This document shows, piece after piece, positions 41,442-49,735 of a stretch of DNA of 64,000 bases. This DNA comes from Kribbella sp. NBC_01245 (GTDB taxonomy: Bacteria; Actinomycetota; Actinomycetes; Propionibacteriales; Kribbellaceae). The position numbers and the translations under genes are program-made. The stretch spans positions 6,634,001 through 6,698,000 of the forward strand of contig NZ_CP108487.1 of assembly GCF_036226525.1 (NCBI RefSeq), given 5' to 3'. Within the stretch, counting starts at the first letter, position 1; every line of letters begins with the position of its first letter. Under the pieces are notes generated by a model that saw nothing but the letters and a program-made list of their open reading frames with translations, had not been told where the DNA came from and did not search any database.

Positions 41442-44264
41442 ATGCCTGAGCTGCCCGAACACCTGCGCATCCTGCTGACCGACGAGCCGCTGCTGCATAT
41501 CGCGGGACCGATCGATCCGTGGCGGATGCCGGAGGGCTGGCTGGACGAGCGCCGGGCCCGGATCAAGCCGCTGGTCGAGGATCCGGCGTTCGATCTGCCC
41601 GAGCTCCTGAAGACGTGGGTGCCGAAACCGTTCCGCGCTGACTCGCCCTTTCTCGCACGGGCGTTCTTCACTCTGGTCTGGGACATGTTCCCGCCGATGG
41701 GTCTGATCACCGGGCCGGTCAGCGATCTCTACGCGCATCTGCTCAACGACTACATGGCCACCTGGCGCCAGCAGGGCAACTACGACAGCTGGGTCGTCGG
41801 TCTGGCCAGCTCGGGTCTGCCGCGGAGCTACTTCGGCCGGATCACCGACCGCCCGGAGCTGCGCGAGAAGCTGGTCCACTTCTATCGCGAGGCGCTCGAC
41901 CTGCTCAGCGACATCCCGCCGTTCGAGCCGCGCCGGCAGGTGCTCGTGCAGGCGTTCGACCGGATCGTGTCGGACGAGCGGTTGATGGCGGCCCATCGCA
42001 CGATGAGCCATGACGAGCTGATCAAGCTCTGGCGCACCGAGGTGTTCGCCGACGACGCGGCGTTCGACGCCTTCCCGGAGCAGACCGGCAATCCGCTCGA
42101 GCTGCTGGTCTGGAGCATGGGCCGGCTGCGGATGGCGTTCGACGCCGTCTCCGCGGTCACACCGGAGCGGGAGGAGTCCTTCGAGGAGCACGTCGCGGGC
42201 CATCTCCACCAGGTCGGCAGGACCGATCTGCCGGCCGGACTGGCCTTCACCGATCTCGGGTCCGAAGGTGTTGCCGAGGTGCAGAAGATCTTCGACCGTA
42301 CGACGAAGAGCATCGACCGGACGGCCTGGTTGCGTAATCGCCGGGCCTGGCTGGCACGAGCCGCCGAGGCCGGAGGCGCGGACGCAGCTCGGCACTGGCT
42401 AGCCGCGTCGTACGTGGCGGGCGCGACGCTCAAGGGCCTGCCGGGCGATCCGCTGGAGTCCGAGGACCTGCGGCTGGTGATCAGCCACCTGCGGGACGTG
42501 CGCAACATCTTCCGGATCCGCAAAATCGCCAAGCCCGCGCCGGTCGTAACCCCAAAGACCGACGCGGCAGAAACACCGAGGGAAGAGCCGACCGAGGGCA
42601 GCACGGCCGATCCGATGGCCGAGCTGGACACGATGATCGGGCTGACCCCGGTGAAGACCCGGGTGCGGGAGCTCGCCGCCCAGGTTAAGGTCGCCAAGCT
42701 CCGGCACGACGCGGGCATGGCGGTCGGCTCCCGGCCGGGCCACCTCGTCTTCACCGGGAATGCGGGCACCGGCAAGACCACCGTGGCCCGGCTACTGGCC
42801 GCGATCTACAAGGACCTCGGGTTGTTGTCATCGGGTCATCTCGTCGAGGTCAGCCGGGCCGACCTGATCGGCCGCTTCATCGGTGAGACCGCGCCCAAGG
42901 TCGAGCAGGCCGTCCAGCGCGCGCTCGGTGGCGTGCTGTTCATCGACGAGGCGTACGCGTTGTTCAGCGAGTCGGAGAAGGACTTCGGCCACGAGGCGAT
43001 CGCCATCCTGATCAAGCTGATGGAGGATCATCGCGACGACCTGGTCGTCGTACTGGCCGGCTATCCGCGCGAGATGACTGCACTACTCGACGCCAACCCG
43101 GGGTTGCGGTCGCGCCTGCCGGTGACGCTGGCCTTCCCGGACTACTCCGATGACGAGTTGCACCGGATCTTCCTGCACCTGGTAAGCGAGGCCGGATTCA
43201 CCTTGGCGGACGGGATTTCCGACCGCGTCGCGGCCACCCTGAGAAGGTTGCCCAGGGCCCCTGGTTTCGGAAACGCCCGCGCTGTTCGCTCACTGCTGGA
43301 GCAGATCGCCACCCGGCAGGCCGTTCGCGTCGCGGGTAGCGAGGCGCCGACACCGGCGGAGATCCGCCAGATCGTCGCGGCCGATCTCCCGACGGTCGAG
43401 TCGACGGCGCTCGCGACCGGTGGTGTCGTACCGCAGGTCGATCCGCTCACCGCCCTCGACGGCCTGATCGGTCTGACCGACGTGAAGGAGGTCGTACGGC
43501 GCTTGTCCGCCGAGGCCGAGGCGGAAGTGCTGCGGATCAAGGCCGGGCTGCGGCCGTCGACGCGATCGCGGCACATGGTCTTCCTCGGCAATCCCGGCAC
43601 CGGCAAGACGACCGTGGCGCGGTTGATCGCGGGCATCTACCGGGATCTCGGCCTGCTCGGCACGGGCCAGCTCGTCGAGGTCAGCCGTGGCGACCTCATC
43701 GCGGAGTACCTCGGCCAGACCGCGCCAAGGGTGCGCAAGGTGGTCGAGAAGGCCCTCGGTGGGGTGCTGTTCATCGACGAGGCGTACGCGTTGTACGACT
43801 CCCACTCGTACGGCGCGGAGGCGATCGCGACGCTGCTCCAGTTGATGGAGGAGTACCGCGACGACCTCATCGTCGTACTCGCCGGCTACACCTTCGAGAT
43901 GGAGGAGTTGCTCGACGCGAACAGTGGCTTGCGCTCGCGGGTGCCGACGCGGCTCGAGTTCCCGGATTACTCGGTCGAGGAGCTCGGGATGATCTTCACC
44001 AAGATCGCGACCGAGGCCGGGTACAGCCTGGAGCCCGGCATCAGCGAGCGGGTGGGGCAGTTGCTCGCGCCGTTGCGCCGGGAGCACGGGTTCGGCAACG
44101 GCCGCCAGGTCCGGAACGTGTTCGAGGACACGATCGCCCGCCAGGCCGTCCGCATCACCGCCCTGACCGGCCCGACCGTCGACCAGATCCGCGAACTCCT
44201 GATCGCCGACCTGCCGGGCAAGGTCACCGGTCCCCAGAGCAACGGCCCGGGCTTCAAGGTCTAA
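41442..44264 (+). CDS. Twin CbbX/SpoVK-type AAA+ ATPase with novel N-terminal domain
   Basis: This is a 940-residue protein. Two AAA+ modules of the CbbX/SpoVK/EccA class are present: Walker A GNAGTGKT (439-446) and GNPGTGKT (716-723), each followed by Walker B VLFIDEAYAL and an arginine-finger region (LDANPGLRSRLP, LDANSGLRSRVP). The preceding roughly 385 residues form an all-helical domain I do not recognise, with a Pro/Glu-rich linker. Relatives remodel proteins: CbbX acts on Rubisco, EccA on ESX secretion. No ESX or Rubisco gene is visible. The ATG at 41442 has a GAGAGGG Shine-Dalgarno; it is divergent from the MidA-like gene by 47 bp. Confidence 0.88.
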   Translation: MPELPEHLRILLTDEPLLHIAGPIDPWRMPEGWLDERRARIKPLVEDPAFDLPELLKTWVPKPFRADSPFLARAFFTLVWDMFPPMGLITGPVSDLYAHLLNDYMATWRQQGNYDSWVVGLASSGLPRSYFGRITDRPELREKLVHFYREALDLLSDIPPFEPRRQVLVQAFDRIVSDERLMAAHRTMSHDELIKLWRTEVFADDAAFDAFPEQTGNPLELLVWSMGRLRMAFDAVSAVTPEREESFEEHVAGHLHQVGRTDLPAGLAFTDLGSEGVAEVQKIFDRTTKSIDRTAWLRNRRAWLARAAEAGGADAARHWLAASYVAGATLKGLPGDPLESEDLRLVISHLRDVRNIFRIRKIAKPAPVVTPKTDAAETPREEPTEGSTADPMAELDTMIGLTPVKTRVRELAAQVKVAKLRHDAGMAVGSRPGHLVFTGNAGTGKTTVARLLAAIYKDLGLLSSGHLVEVSRADLIGRFIGETAPKVEQAVQRALGGVLFIDEAYALFSESEKDFGHEAIAILIKLMEDHRDDLVVVLAGYPREMTALLDANPGLRSRLPVTLAFPDYSDDELHRIFLHLVSEAGFTLADGISDRVAATLRRLPRAPGFGNARAVRSLLEQIATRQAVRVAGSEAPTPAEIRQIVAADLPTVESTALATGGVVPQVDPLTALDGLIGLTDVKEVVRRLSAEAEAEVLRIKAGLRPSTRSRHMVFLGNPGTGKTTVARLIAGIYRDLGLLGTGQLVEVSRGDLIAEYLGQTAPRVRKVVEKALGGVLFIDEAYALYDSHSYGAEAIATLLQLMEEYRDDLIVVLAGYTFEMEELLDANSGLRSRVPTRLEFPDYSVEELGMIFTKIATEAGYSLEPGISERVGQLLAPLRREHGFGNGRQVRNVFEDTIARQAVRITALTGPTVDQIRELLIADLPGKVTGPQSNGPGFKV

Positions 44265-44337
44265 GGCGCCAAGTAAGGTAGGTCCAACCGCACGATCCGT
44301 CTGGTACCCGCCACGGGACTGGAACGTAAGGGCAGGT

Positions 44338-45183
44338 ATGGAAAGCATCGGCATCATCGGTGCCGGCCGCGCAGGGACCGCCATCGGGCCGGCCCTGACC
44401 GCCGCCGGGTACCGCCTCACCGGCATCACCGCGCGCACCCCGGCCTCGGCCGAGCGCGCCGCCCGGCTCCTCCCGGGCATCCCCATCCGGCCTCTCGACG
44501 AGCTCGACGCCATCTCCGACGTGCTGATCCTGGCCGTCCCGGACGAGGCGATCGCGACGGTCGCGGCCCAGCTCGAACCAAGGCCCGAGCGGTACGTCGT
44601 ACACCTGTCTGGCGCTTTTGGGACGGCCCCGTTGAAGGCGGCCGGGGGGATCCCGATCGCGCTGCATCCGCCGATGACCTTCACGGGTACGTCGGTGCCG
44701 GACCTTTCGGAGGTGACGTTCACCGCGACCGCGCCGGATGAGGCCCGGCCGTTCGTAGAGCGCCTGGTGAAGGACCTCGGTGCGGGCGTCCAGTGGGTCG
44801 CCGAGGACCAGCGTGCGACGTACCACGCGGGGGTCGTGCACGGCGCGAACCATCTGGTCACGCTGCTGGCCCAGTCGTTCGAGGTGCTCCGCGCGGCCGG
44901 CGTGACCGATCCGTCCGCAACAATGCGGCCACTGCTGCGGGCCACTCTCGACAATGCCCTGAGCTCCGGTCATGATGCGCTCACGGGGCCAGTCGCCCGG
45001 GGCGATGCCGGCACGGTCGAAGCGCACCTGACGGCACTACCTCCGGACACGGTTCCCGCGTACGTCGCGCTGGCCCGTGCGACCGTGGAGTTGGTCGCCG
45101 CGGACGGGCGGATCGACGCGAGCGCGGCGGAGCGGCTTCGCGCCGTACTGGTGGCAAACCTCGGACGGGAGGCGGCACTGTGA
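44338..45183 (+). CDS. Rossmann/DUF2520 oxidoreductase-like protein
   Basis: This is a 281-residue protein. The N-terminal Rossmann domain has GIIGAGRAGTAIGPALTAAG (residues 5-24), ILAVPDEAI and VVHLSGAFG. The C-terminal helical DUF2520 domain (HAGVVHGANHLVTLLAQSFEVL) is the usual partner. The architecture resembles ketopantoate or pyrroline-carboxylate reductases. The conserved position directly before panC, with a 4-bp GTGA overlap, suggests a pantothenate-related NAD(P)-dependent step, possibly a ketopantoate reductase stand-in; this is an inference. Confidence 0.88.
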   Translation: MESIGIIGAGRAGTAIGPALTAAGYRLTGITARTPASAERAARLLPGIPIRPLDELDAISDVLILAVPDEAIATVAAQLEPRPERYVVHLSGAFGTAPLKAAGGIPIALHPPMTFTGTSVPDLSEVTFTATAPDEARPFVERLVKDLGAGVQWVAEDQRATYHAGVVHGANHLVTLLAQSFEVLRAAGVTDPSATMRPLLRATLDNALSSGHDALTGPVARGDAGTVEAHLTALPPDTVPAYVALARATVELVAADGRIDASAAERLRAVLVANLGREAAL

Positions 45184-46007
45184 GGCTCACCCAGACGAAA
45201 GCCGAACTGAGGGCCGCCACGGCGGTCCGGCCCCGCGCGGTCGTGATGACGATGGGCGCGCTGCACGACGGGCACGCGGCGTTGCTGGCCGATGCGCGCG
45301 AGCGAGTCGGACCCGAGGGCAGCGTGGTGCTGACGATCTTCGTCAACCCGCTGCAGTTCGGGCCGTCCGAGGATTTCGAACGCTATCCGCGCACCCTCGC
45401 GAGTGACTTGGCCGTCGCCAAGAACGAGGGCGTCGACCTGGTCTTCAACCCGTCCCGCGAGGAGCTCTACCCGACTGAGCCGTCGATCACCGTGCATCCC
45501 GGGCCGTTGGCGGACGAGCTCGAGGGCACGTTCCGGCCCGGGCATTTCGGCGGCATGCTGACGGTGGTGTCGAAGCTGCTGCACCTGACCGCGCCGGATA
45601 TCGCGCTGTTCGGGGAGAAGGACTACCAGCAGTTGACGCTGATCCGCGAGATGGTGGCCGACCTGGACTTCGGCGTCGACATCATCGGGGTGCCGACCGT
45701 GCGAGAGCCGGACGGACTCGCGTTGTCATCGCGGAACCGCTATCTCGACGAGGACGAACGGCGTGAGGCGCTGGTGCTGCATCGCGCCTTGAACGCGGGC
45801 GCCAAAGCCGGGGGATTTGGTCCGGAGGCGGTGCTCAAGGCCGCCCGGGACGAGCTGAACGCGGCCAAGGGCGTCGAGGTCGACTACTTCGCCCTCCGCG
45901 CGCCCGACCTCGGCCCGGTCGTCGGCCCCGGCGAAGCCCGCATGCTCGTAGCCGCCCGCGTCGGCGGCACCCGCCTAATCGACAACATGGCCGTAACCCT
46001 CCGCTGA
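45180..46007 (+). CDS. panC: Pantothenate synthetase
   Basis: This 275-residue enzyme ligates pantoate and beta-alanine with ATP. Signatures are MTMGALHDGHAAL (HIGH-like), FVNPLQFGPSEDFERYPR, FRPGHFGGMLTVV, FGEKDYQQL and ALSSRNRYL. GTG 45180 overlaps the DUF2520 stop. In Mycobacterium panD and coaX follow; here no panD is present and the nadB-nadC pair lies between panC and coaX. A palindromic element begins 6 nt after the stop. Confidence 0.96.
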   Translation: MRLTQTKAELRAATAVRPRAVVMTMGALHDGHAALLADARERVGPEGSVVLTIFVNPLQFGPSEDFERYPRTLASDLAVAKNEGVDLVFNPSREELYPTEPSITVHPGPLADELEGTFRPGHFGGMLTVVSKLLHLTAPDIALFGEKDYQQLTLIREMVADLDFGVDIIGVPTVREPDGLALSSRNRYLDEDERREALVLHRALNAGAKAGGFGPEAVLKAARDELNAAKGVEVDYFALRAPDLGPVVGPGEARMLVAARVGGTRLIDNMAVTLR

Positions 46008-46013
46008 CCCCTG

Positions 46014-46117
46014 ATCTCTTTGCGTTCATTCGCCGGAATCCGCCCTCTGGTGACCGCTTGCTCGCACAGGTAGGCATACAGGAGAGGGCGGATTCCGGCG
46101 AATGAACGCAAAGAGAT
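46014..46117. repeat. Palindromic element E5 (35-bp perfect arms)
   Basis: Arms 46014-46048 and 46083-46117 are perfect complements with a 34-nt loop. The core reads TTCATTCGCCGGAATCC, differing from E1/E3/E4 by T to C, and the opposite arm carries the matching A to G. The end of the right arm contributes the first base of the nadB -10 box. Confidence 0.92.
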
Positions 46118-46122
46118 ACCGT
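46117..46122 (+). promoter_or_regulatory. -10 box of nadB next to repeat E5
   Basis: TACCGT lies 6 nt before the ATG at 46129 and begins on the last base of E5. It decides the nadB start against an in-frame ATG at 46102 inside the repeat. Confidence 0.5.
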
Positions 46123-46128
46123 CGCGGG

Positions 46129-47805
46129 ATGATTGCTGCTGCCGTGCCTCAGAGGTTGGCTGCGCCGGCTCCGGGGTGGACCGATGCCGCCGACTTCGTT
46201 GTGATCGGGTCGGGGGTCGCCGGGTTGACGGCGGCGTTGCGGCTGCGGTCGATCGGCTCGGTGCTGGTGGTGACGAAGGACGTGATCGCGTCGGGTTCCA
46301 CCCAGTGGGCGCAGGGCGGGATCGCGGCGGCGATGGGTCCGGGGGATACCCCAGAGGACCATCTCCAGGACACGCTCGTCGCCGGTGCGGGCCTGTGCGA
46401 CGTGGAGGCTGTCCGCACGCTCGTGACCGAAGGCCCGGCCGCTGTGCAGGAGCTGATCGACCTGGGCGCGCGGTTCGACGAGTCGGCCGCGGGCGTGTTG
46501 TCGCTGACTCGCGAAGGCGGTCACCACCGCAACCGGATCGCGCACGCGGGTGGGGACGCGACCGGCGCCGAGATCGAGCGAGCCCTGGTCGCCGCTGTCA
46601 CTCGCGCCGACGATATCCGCATCATCGAGCACGCCCTCGTTCTCGATCTGCTCAAGGCGGCGGACGGCGCCGTCGCCGGAGTCACTCTGCACGTGATGGG
46701 CGAGGGCCAGCTCGACGGCGTTGGCGCGATCCGCGCGCGGGCGGTCATTCTCGCGTCCGGTGGGATGGGCCAGATCTACGCGGCCACCACCAACCCGAGC
46801 GTTTCCACCGGTGACGGGATGGCCTTGGCTTTGAGGGCCGGCGCGAAGGTCCGCGATCTGGAGTTCGTGCAGTTCCACCCGACCGTGTTGTGGCTCGGCA
46901 AAAGCGCGAAAGGCCAGCAGCCGCTGGTTTCCGAGGCGGTTCGCGGTGAGGGCGCCGTACTCGTCGATCACGAGGGCAAGCGGTTCATGCAGGGTCAGCA
47001 CGAGATGGCCGACCTGGCACCGCGGGACATCGTGGCGAAGGCGATCATGCGCCAGATGCTTGCCTCGGGCAAGGACCACATGTTGCTCGACGCCCGGCAC
47101 TTCGGTGACGAGAAATGGCGTGTGCGCTTCCCGACCATCCTGGCGTCGTGCCGCTCGCACGGTATCGACCCGGTGCGCGAGCTGATCCCGGTCGCGCCCG
47201 CCTGCCATTACTCGTCGGGCGGCGTTTGGACCGACTTGCACGGTCGTACGTCGATCCCCGGGCTCTACGCCTGCGGAGAGGTCGCGTGTACGGGCGTGCA
47301 CGGCGCCAACCGGCTCGCGTCGAACTCCCTGCTCGAGGGTCTCGTCTTCGCCCGGCGCATCGCCGTACTGCTCGAGCAGGAGCTGCCGGAATTCCGCGAG
47401 CCGATCGCGGACGACCGCGTGCCCGGTTTGACCGACGCGGACGTCGTACCGGAACTGCAGCGTGTGATGACGATGGGCGCGGGCGTGATCCGCAGCGCGC
47501 CCGGGCTGACCGAGGCCGCGGCCGCGTTGGCGAAGCTGATCGAGCAGACGCCGGGTGAGCCCGGTACGCCCGCCTGGGAGGCGACGAACCTGGTCACGGT
47601 CGGGTCGGCGCTGATCGCGGCGGCGTACGCGCGCGAGGAGAGCCGCGGCTCGCATTGGCGCGAAGACCACCCGGACCGGGATGATTCGGCCTGGCTCGGC
47701 GGTTTGGACATCACGCTGGCCGGTCAGAATGACGCAGCCCGCCCGGTGACGGCTTTCGCTCGCCGGGACTTCCCCTCAGATGCGGAGACACGAAACCATG
47801 GATGA
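46129..47805 (+). CDS. nadB: L-aspartate oxidase
   Basis: This 558-residue flavoenzyme makes iminoaspartate for quinolinate and NAD synthesis. It has the FAD-binding VIGSGVAGLTAALRL, STQWAQGGIAAAM, HHRNRIAHAGGDATG, the HPTVLW loop, ACHYSSGGV and GEVACTGVHGANRLASNSLLEG. The ATG at 46129 is preferred because an earlier ATG (46102) sits inside repeat E5 and a TANNNT box matches the later one. nadC overlaps its 3' end. nadA is not adjacent. Confidence 0.95.
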   Translation: MIAAAVPQRLAAPAPGWTDAADFVVIGSGVAGLTAALRLRSIGSVLVVTKDVIASGSTQWAQGGIAAAMGPGDTPEDHLQDTLVAGAGLCDVEAVRTLVTEGPAAVQELIDLGARFDESAAGVLSLTREGGHHRNRIAHAGGDATGAEIERALVAAVTRADDIRIIEHALVLDLLKAADGAVAGVTLHVMGEGQLDGVGAIRARAVILASGGMGQIYAATTNPSVSTGDGMALALRAGAKVRDLEFVQFHPTVLWLGKSAKGQQPLVSEAVRGEGAVLVDHEGKRFMQGQHEMADLAPRDIVAKAIMRQMLASGKDHMLLDARHFGDEKWRVRFPTILASCRSHGIDPVRELIPVAPACHYSSGGVWTDLHGRTSIPGLYACGEVACTGVHGANRLASNSLLEGLVFARRIAVLLEQELPEFREPIADDRVPGLTDADVVPELQRVMTMGAGVIRSAPGLTEAAAALAKLIEQTPGEPGTPAWEATNLVTVGSALIAAAYAREESRGSHWREDHPDRDDSAWLGGLDITLAGQNDAARPVTAFARRDFPSDAETRNHG

Positions 47806-48646
47806 CGCGCTCGACAGGCAATGGGTCGAGGACCTCGTCCGGGCCACCCTGGAAGAAGACCTCGCCGGTGGCGTCGATGTGACCAGCACCGCCACCATCG
47901 ACGCGGACCAGACCTCGACCGGCGATTTTGTTGCCCGTAGCAACGGAGTGGTGGCCGGTCTGCAGGTCGCGGCGTTGGTGCTGAAGCTGGTCAACCCCGA
48001 TGTCGAGGTCGAGCAGAAGGTTGCCGACGGCACCCAGGTGTCGACCGGTGACGTGCTGATGACCGTGTCCGGCAAGACCCGCCAGCTGCTCACCGCCGAG
48101 CGGACCGCGCTGAACCTGCTCTGCCACCTCTCGGGTGTCGCCACCCAGACGGCGTTGTGGGTGCGAGAGCTCGAGGGCACCGGCGCGGCCGTTCGCGATA
48201 CCCGGAAGACGATGCCGTTGATGCGCAGCCTGGAGAAGTACGCCGTGCGCTGCGGTGGCGGGTCGAACCACCGGATGTCGCTGTCCGACGCTGCCCTGAT
48301 CAAGGACAACCACGTGATCGCGGCCGGCGGTGTCGCGGAGGCGTTCGCCCTGGTGCGCAAGGCCTTCCCGGACGTGCCGGTCGAGGTCGAGGTGGACACC
48401 GTCGAGGACGCGATCATCGCGGTCGAGGCCGGAGCCGACCTCATCCTGCTCGACAACATGGATGTGCCCGAGCTCCGGGCCGCCGTCGAGAAGGTGGCCG
48501 GCCGGGCCAAGCTGGAAGCCTCCGGTGGGCTCACGCTCGCGACCGCCCGGGCCGTCGCCGAGACCGGCGTGGACTACCTCGCGGTGGGCGCGCTGACCCA
48601 TTCGGCGCCGGTGCTCGATATCGCGTTGGACCTGCGGGACGCCTGA
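47798..48646 (+). CDS. nadC: Nicotinate-nucleotide diphosphorylase (carboxylating)
   Basis: This 282-residue enzyme turns quinolinate and PRPP into nicotinate mononucleotide. Conserved segments are TAERTALNLLCHLSGVAT, DTRKTMPLMRSLEKYAVRCG, NHRMSLSDAALIKDNH and EASGGLTLATARAVAETGVD. The ATG at 47798 overlaps the nadB stop and has GGAG 10 nt upstream; ATG 47780 is an alternative adding six residues. coaX follows after 2 nt. Confidence 0.96.
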   Translation: MDDALDRQWVEDLVRATLEEDLAGGVDVTSTATIDADQTSTGDFVARSNGVVAGLQVAALVLKLVNPDVEVEQKVADGTQVSTGDVLMTVSGKTRQLLTAERTALNLLCHLSGVATQTALWVRELEGTGAAVRDTRKTMPLMRSLEKYAVRCGGGSNHRMSLSDAALIKDNHVIAAGGVAEAFALVRKAFPDVPVEVEVDTVEDAIIAVEAGADLILLDNMDVPELRAAVEKVAGRAKLEASGGLTLATARAVAETGVDYLAVGALTHSAPVLDIALDLRDA

Positions 48647-48648
48647 CG

Positions 48649-49413
48649 ATGTTGCTCGCCGTCGCCGTTGAGAACACCCGCACCCTGGTCGGCGTACTCG
48701 ACCAGGGTGAGGTCCGGCGGCACTGGTGGGTCGGCACGGACCCCCGTCGTACGGCGGACGAGTGGGCCGTCCTGCTCGGCGGGCTCCTCGGTGCGACGGT
48801 CATCGACGGGGTGGCCGTCTGTTCCGCCGTGCCGAGCGTGTTGCACGAGCTGCGCGAGGTCGTCGCGCGGTACTACCCGGACGTGCCCGGTCTGGTGGTC
48901 GAGCCGGGCGTCAAGACGGGCCTGCCGGTCCTGGTCGACAACCCGCGCGAGGTCGGTACGGACCGGATCGCGAACGCCCTCGCCGCGGTCAAGCTGTACG
49001 GCGGACCCTGCGTGGTGGTCGACTTCGGCACGGCCACGACGTTCGAGGTGGTGAACGAGTCCGGCGCCTACATCGGCGGCGCCATCGCTCCCGGGATCGA
49101 GACTTCCCTTGACGCCCTCGGCCGTACGGCGGCCCAGTTGCGCCGGGTCGAGCTGATCCGGCCCCGCGCGGTGATCGCCAAGAACACGGTCGAGGCGTTG
49201 CAGTCCGGCGCCGTCTTCGGTTTCGCCGGCCAGGTCGACGGCATCGTCACCCGCATCGTCGCCGAGCTCGGTATCGACCGCTCGGCCGTCACCGTCGTCG
49301 CCACCGGCGCCCTCGCCCCCGCCGTACTCGCCGAATGCCGCGAAGTCGACCACCACGAGCCCTTCCTCACCCTCCTCGGCCTCTCCCACGCCTTCACCCG
49401 CAACCACCCCTAA
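48649..49413 (+). CDS. coaX: Type III pantothenate kinase
   Basis: This 254-residue enzyme starts coenzyme A synthesis by phosphorylating pantothenate. ASKHA-fold motifs are LLAVAVENTRTLVGV (with Val-Glu where Asp-x-Gly-Asn is common, a variation to note), VGTDRIANALAA, VVVDFGTATTFEVV and GGAIAPGIETSLDAL. VENT in place of the usual DIGNT at the phosphate-binding strand is odd and may affect activity. It is otherwise a typical length. It is the last gene of the pan/nad/coa run. Confidence 0.92.
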   Translation: MLLAVAVENTRTLVGVLDQGEVRRHWWVGTDPRRTADEWAVLLGGLLGATVIDGVAVCSAVPSVLHELREVVARYYPDVPGLVVEPGVKTGLPVLVDNPREVGTDRIANALAAVKLYGGPCVVVDFGTATTFEVVNESGAYIGGAIAPGIETSLDALGRTAAQLRRVELIRPRAVIAKNTVEALQSGAVFGFAGQVDGIVTRIVAELGIDRSAVTVVATGALAPAVLAECREVDHHEPFLTLLGLSHAFTRNHP

Positions 49414-49649
49414 CAGAGCGCGGGCCTGCGGCAGCGAGTAGGCAGGTAATCCGGGTACCGCGTAGCGGTGTTGAGGTGTTCGATCGTGCCGTGGCCCGTC
49501 CGACGCAGCGATTGATCCTCCGGATCAGCGAAGAATTCGCACTGGAAGATGCTGCCGCCGACAGGGCTGAGCCGTCGGGGCCAGGTGCGATCAGCCGACC
49601 TGCTTCTGCGCCTTCAGATGCTGCGGCTGACCGGGTGTCGGTGGCGGGA

Positions 49650-49683
49650 GGAGGGCGGATTCCGACGAATGAACGCAAAGAGG
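49650..49683. repeat. Palindromic family, orphan right arm (E6)
   Basis: The sequence is identical to the inner right arm of E4 through the GACGAATGAACGCAAAG end. No matching left arm exists in the preceding 230 bp. Confidence 0.85.
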
Positions 49684-49704
49684 TGCCCGCGCCACCCTTA
49701 ATTT

Positions 49705-49729
49705 CGATACGGGGCGGCTCGTTTATGAT
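49705..49729 (+). promoter_or_regulatory. TetR promoter with operator half-sites
   Basis: CGATACG (49705-49711) and CTCGTTT (49718-49724) lie 6 bp apart; the -10 TATGAT (49724-49729) is 6 nt from the GTG. The same two 7-mers occur 1 bp apart at 51428-51442 in the Kelch promoter. Confidence 0.6.
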
Positions 49730-49735
49730 GGGTGG

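Larger units (their letters stand above)
49414..49735. other. coaX-TetR intergenic region with half repeat
   Basis: This 322-bp gap holds an orphan right half of the palindromic family (49650-49683) and the TetR promoter (49705-49729). The 230 bp before that are open in frame with the distal coaX reading (encoding IRVPRSGVEVFDRAVARP and similar) but have no credible start. They may be a gene remnant. Confidence 0.4.

Noticed and set aside
46102..46128. Upstream ATG as nadB start
   Set aside because: It lies inside palindrome E5, where the same ATGAACGCAAAG occurs in every copy, and the -10 box fits the ATG at 46129.
20244..49683. CRISPR-like repetition of the TTCATTCGTCGG sequence
   Set aside because: Copies are kilobases apart, each is a long hairpin, and there are no spacers or cas genes.
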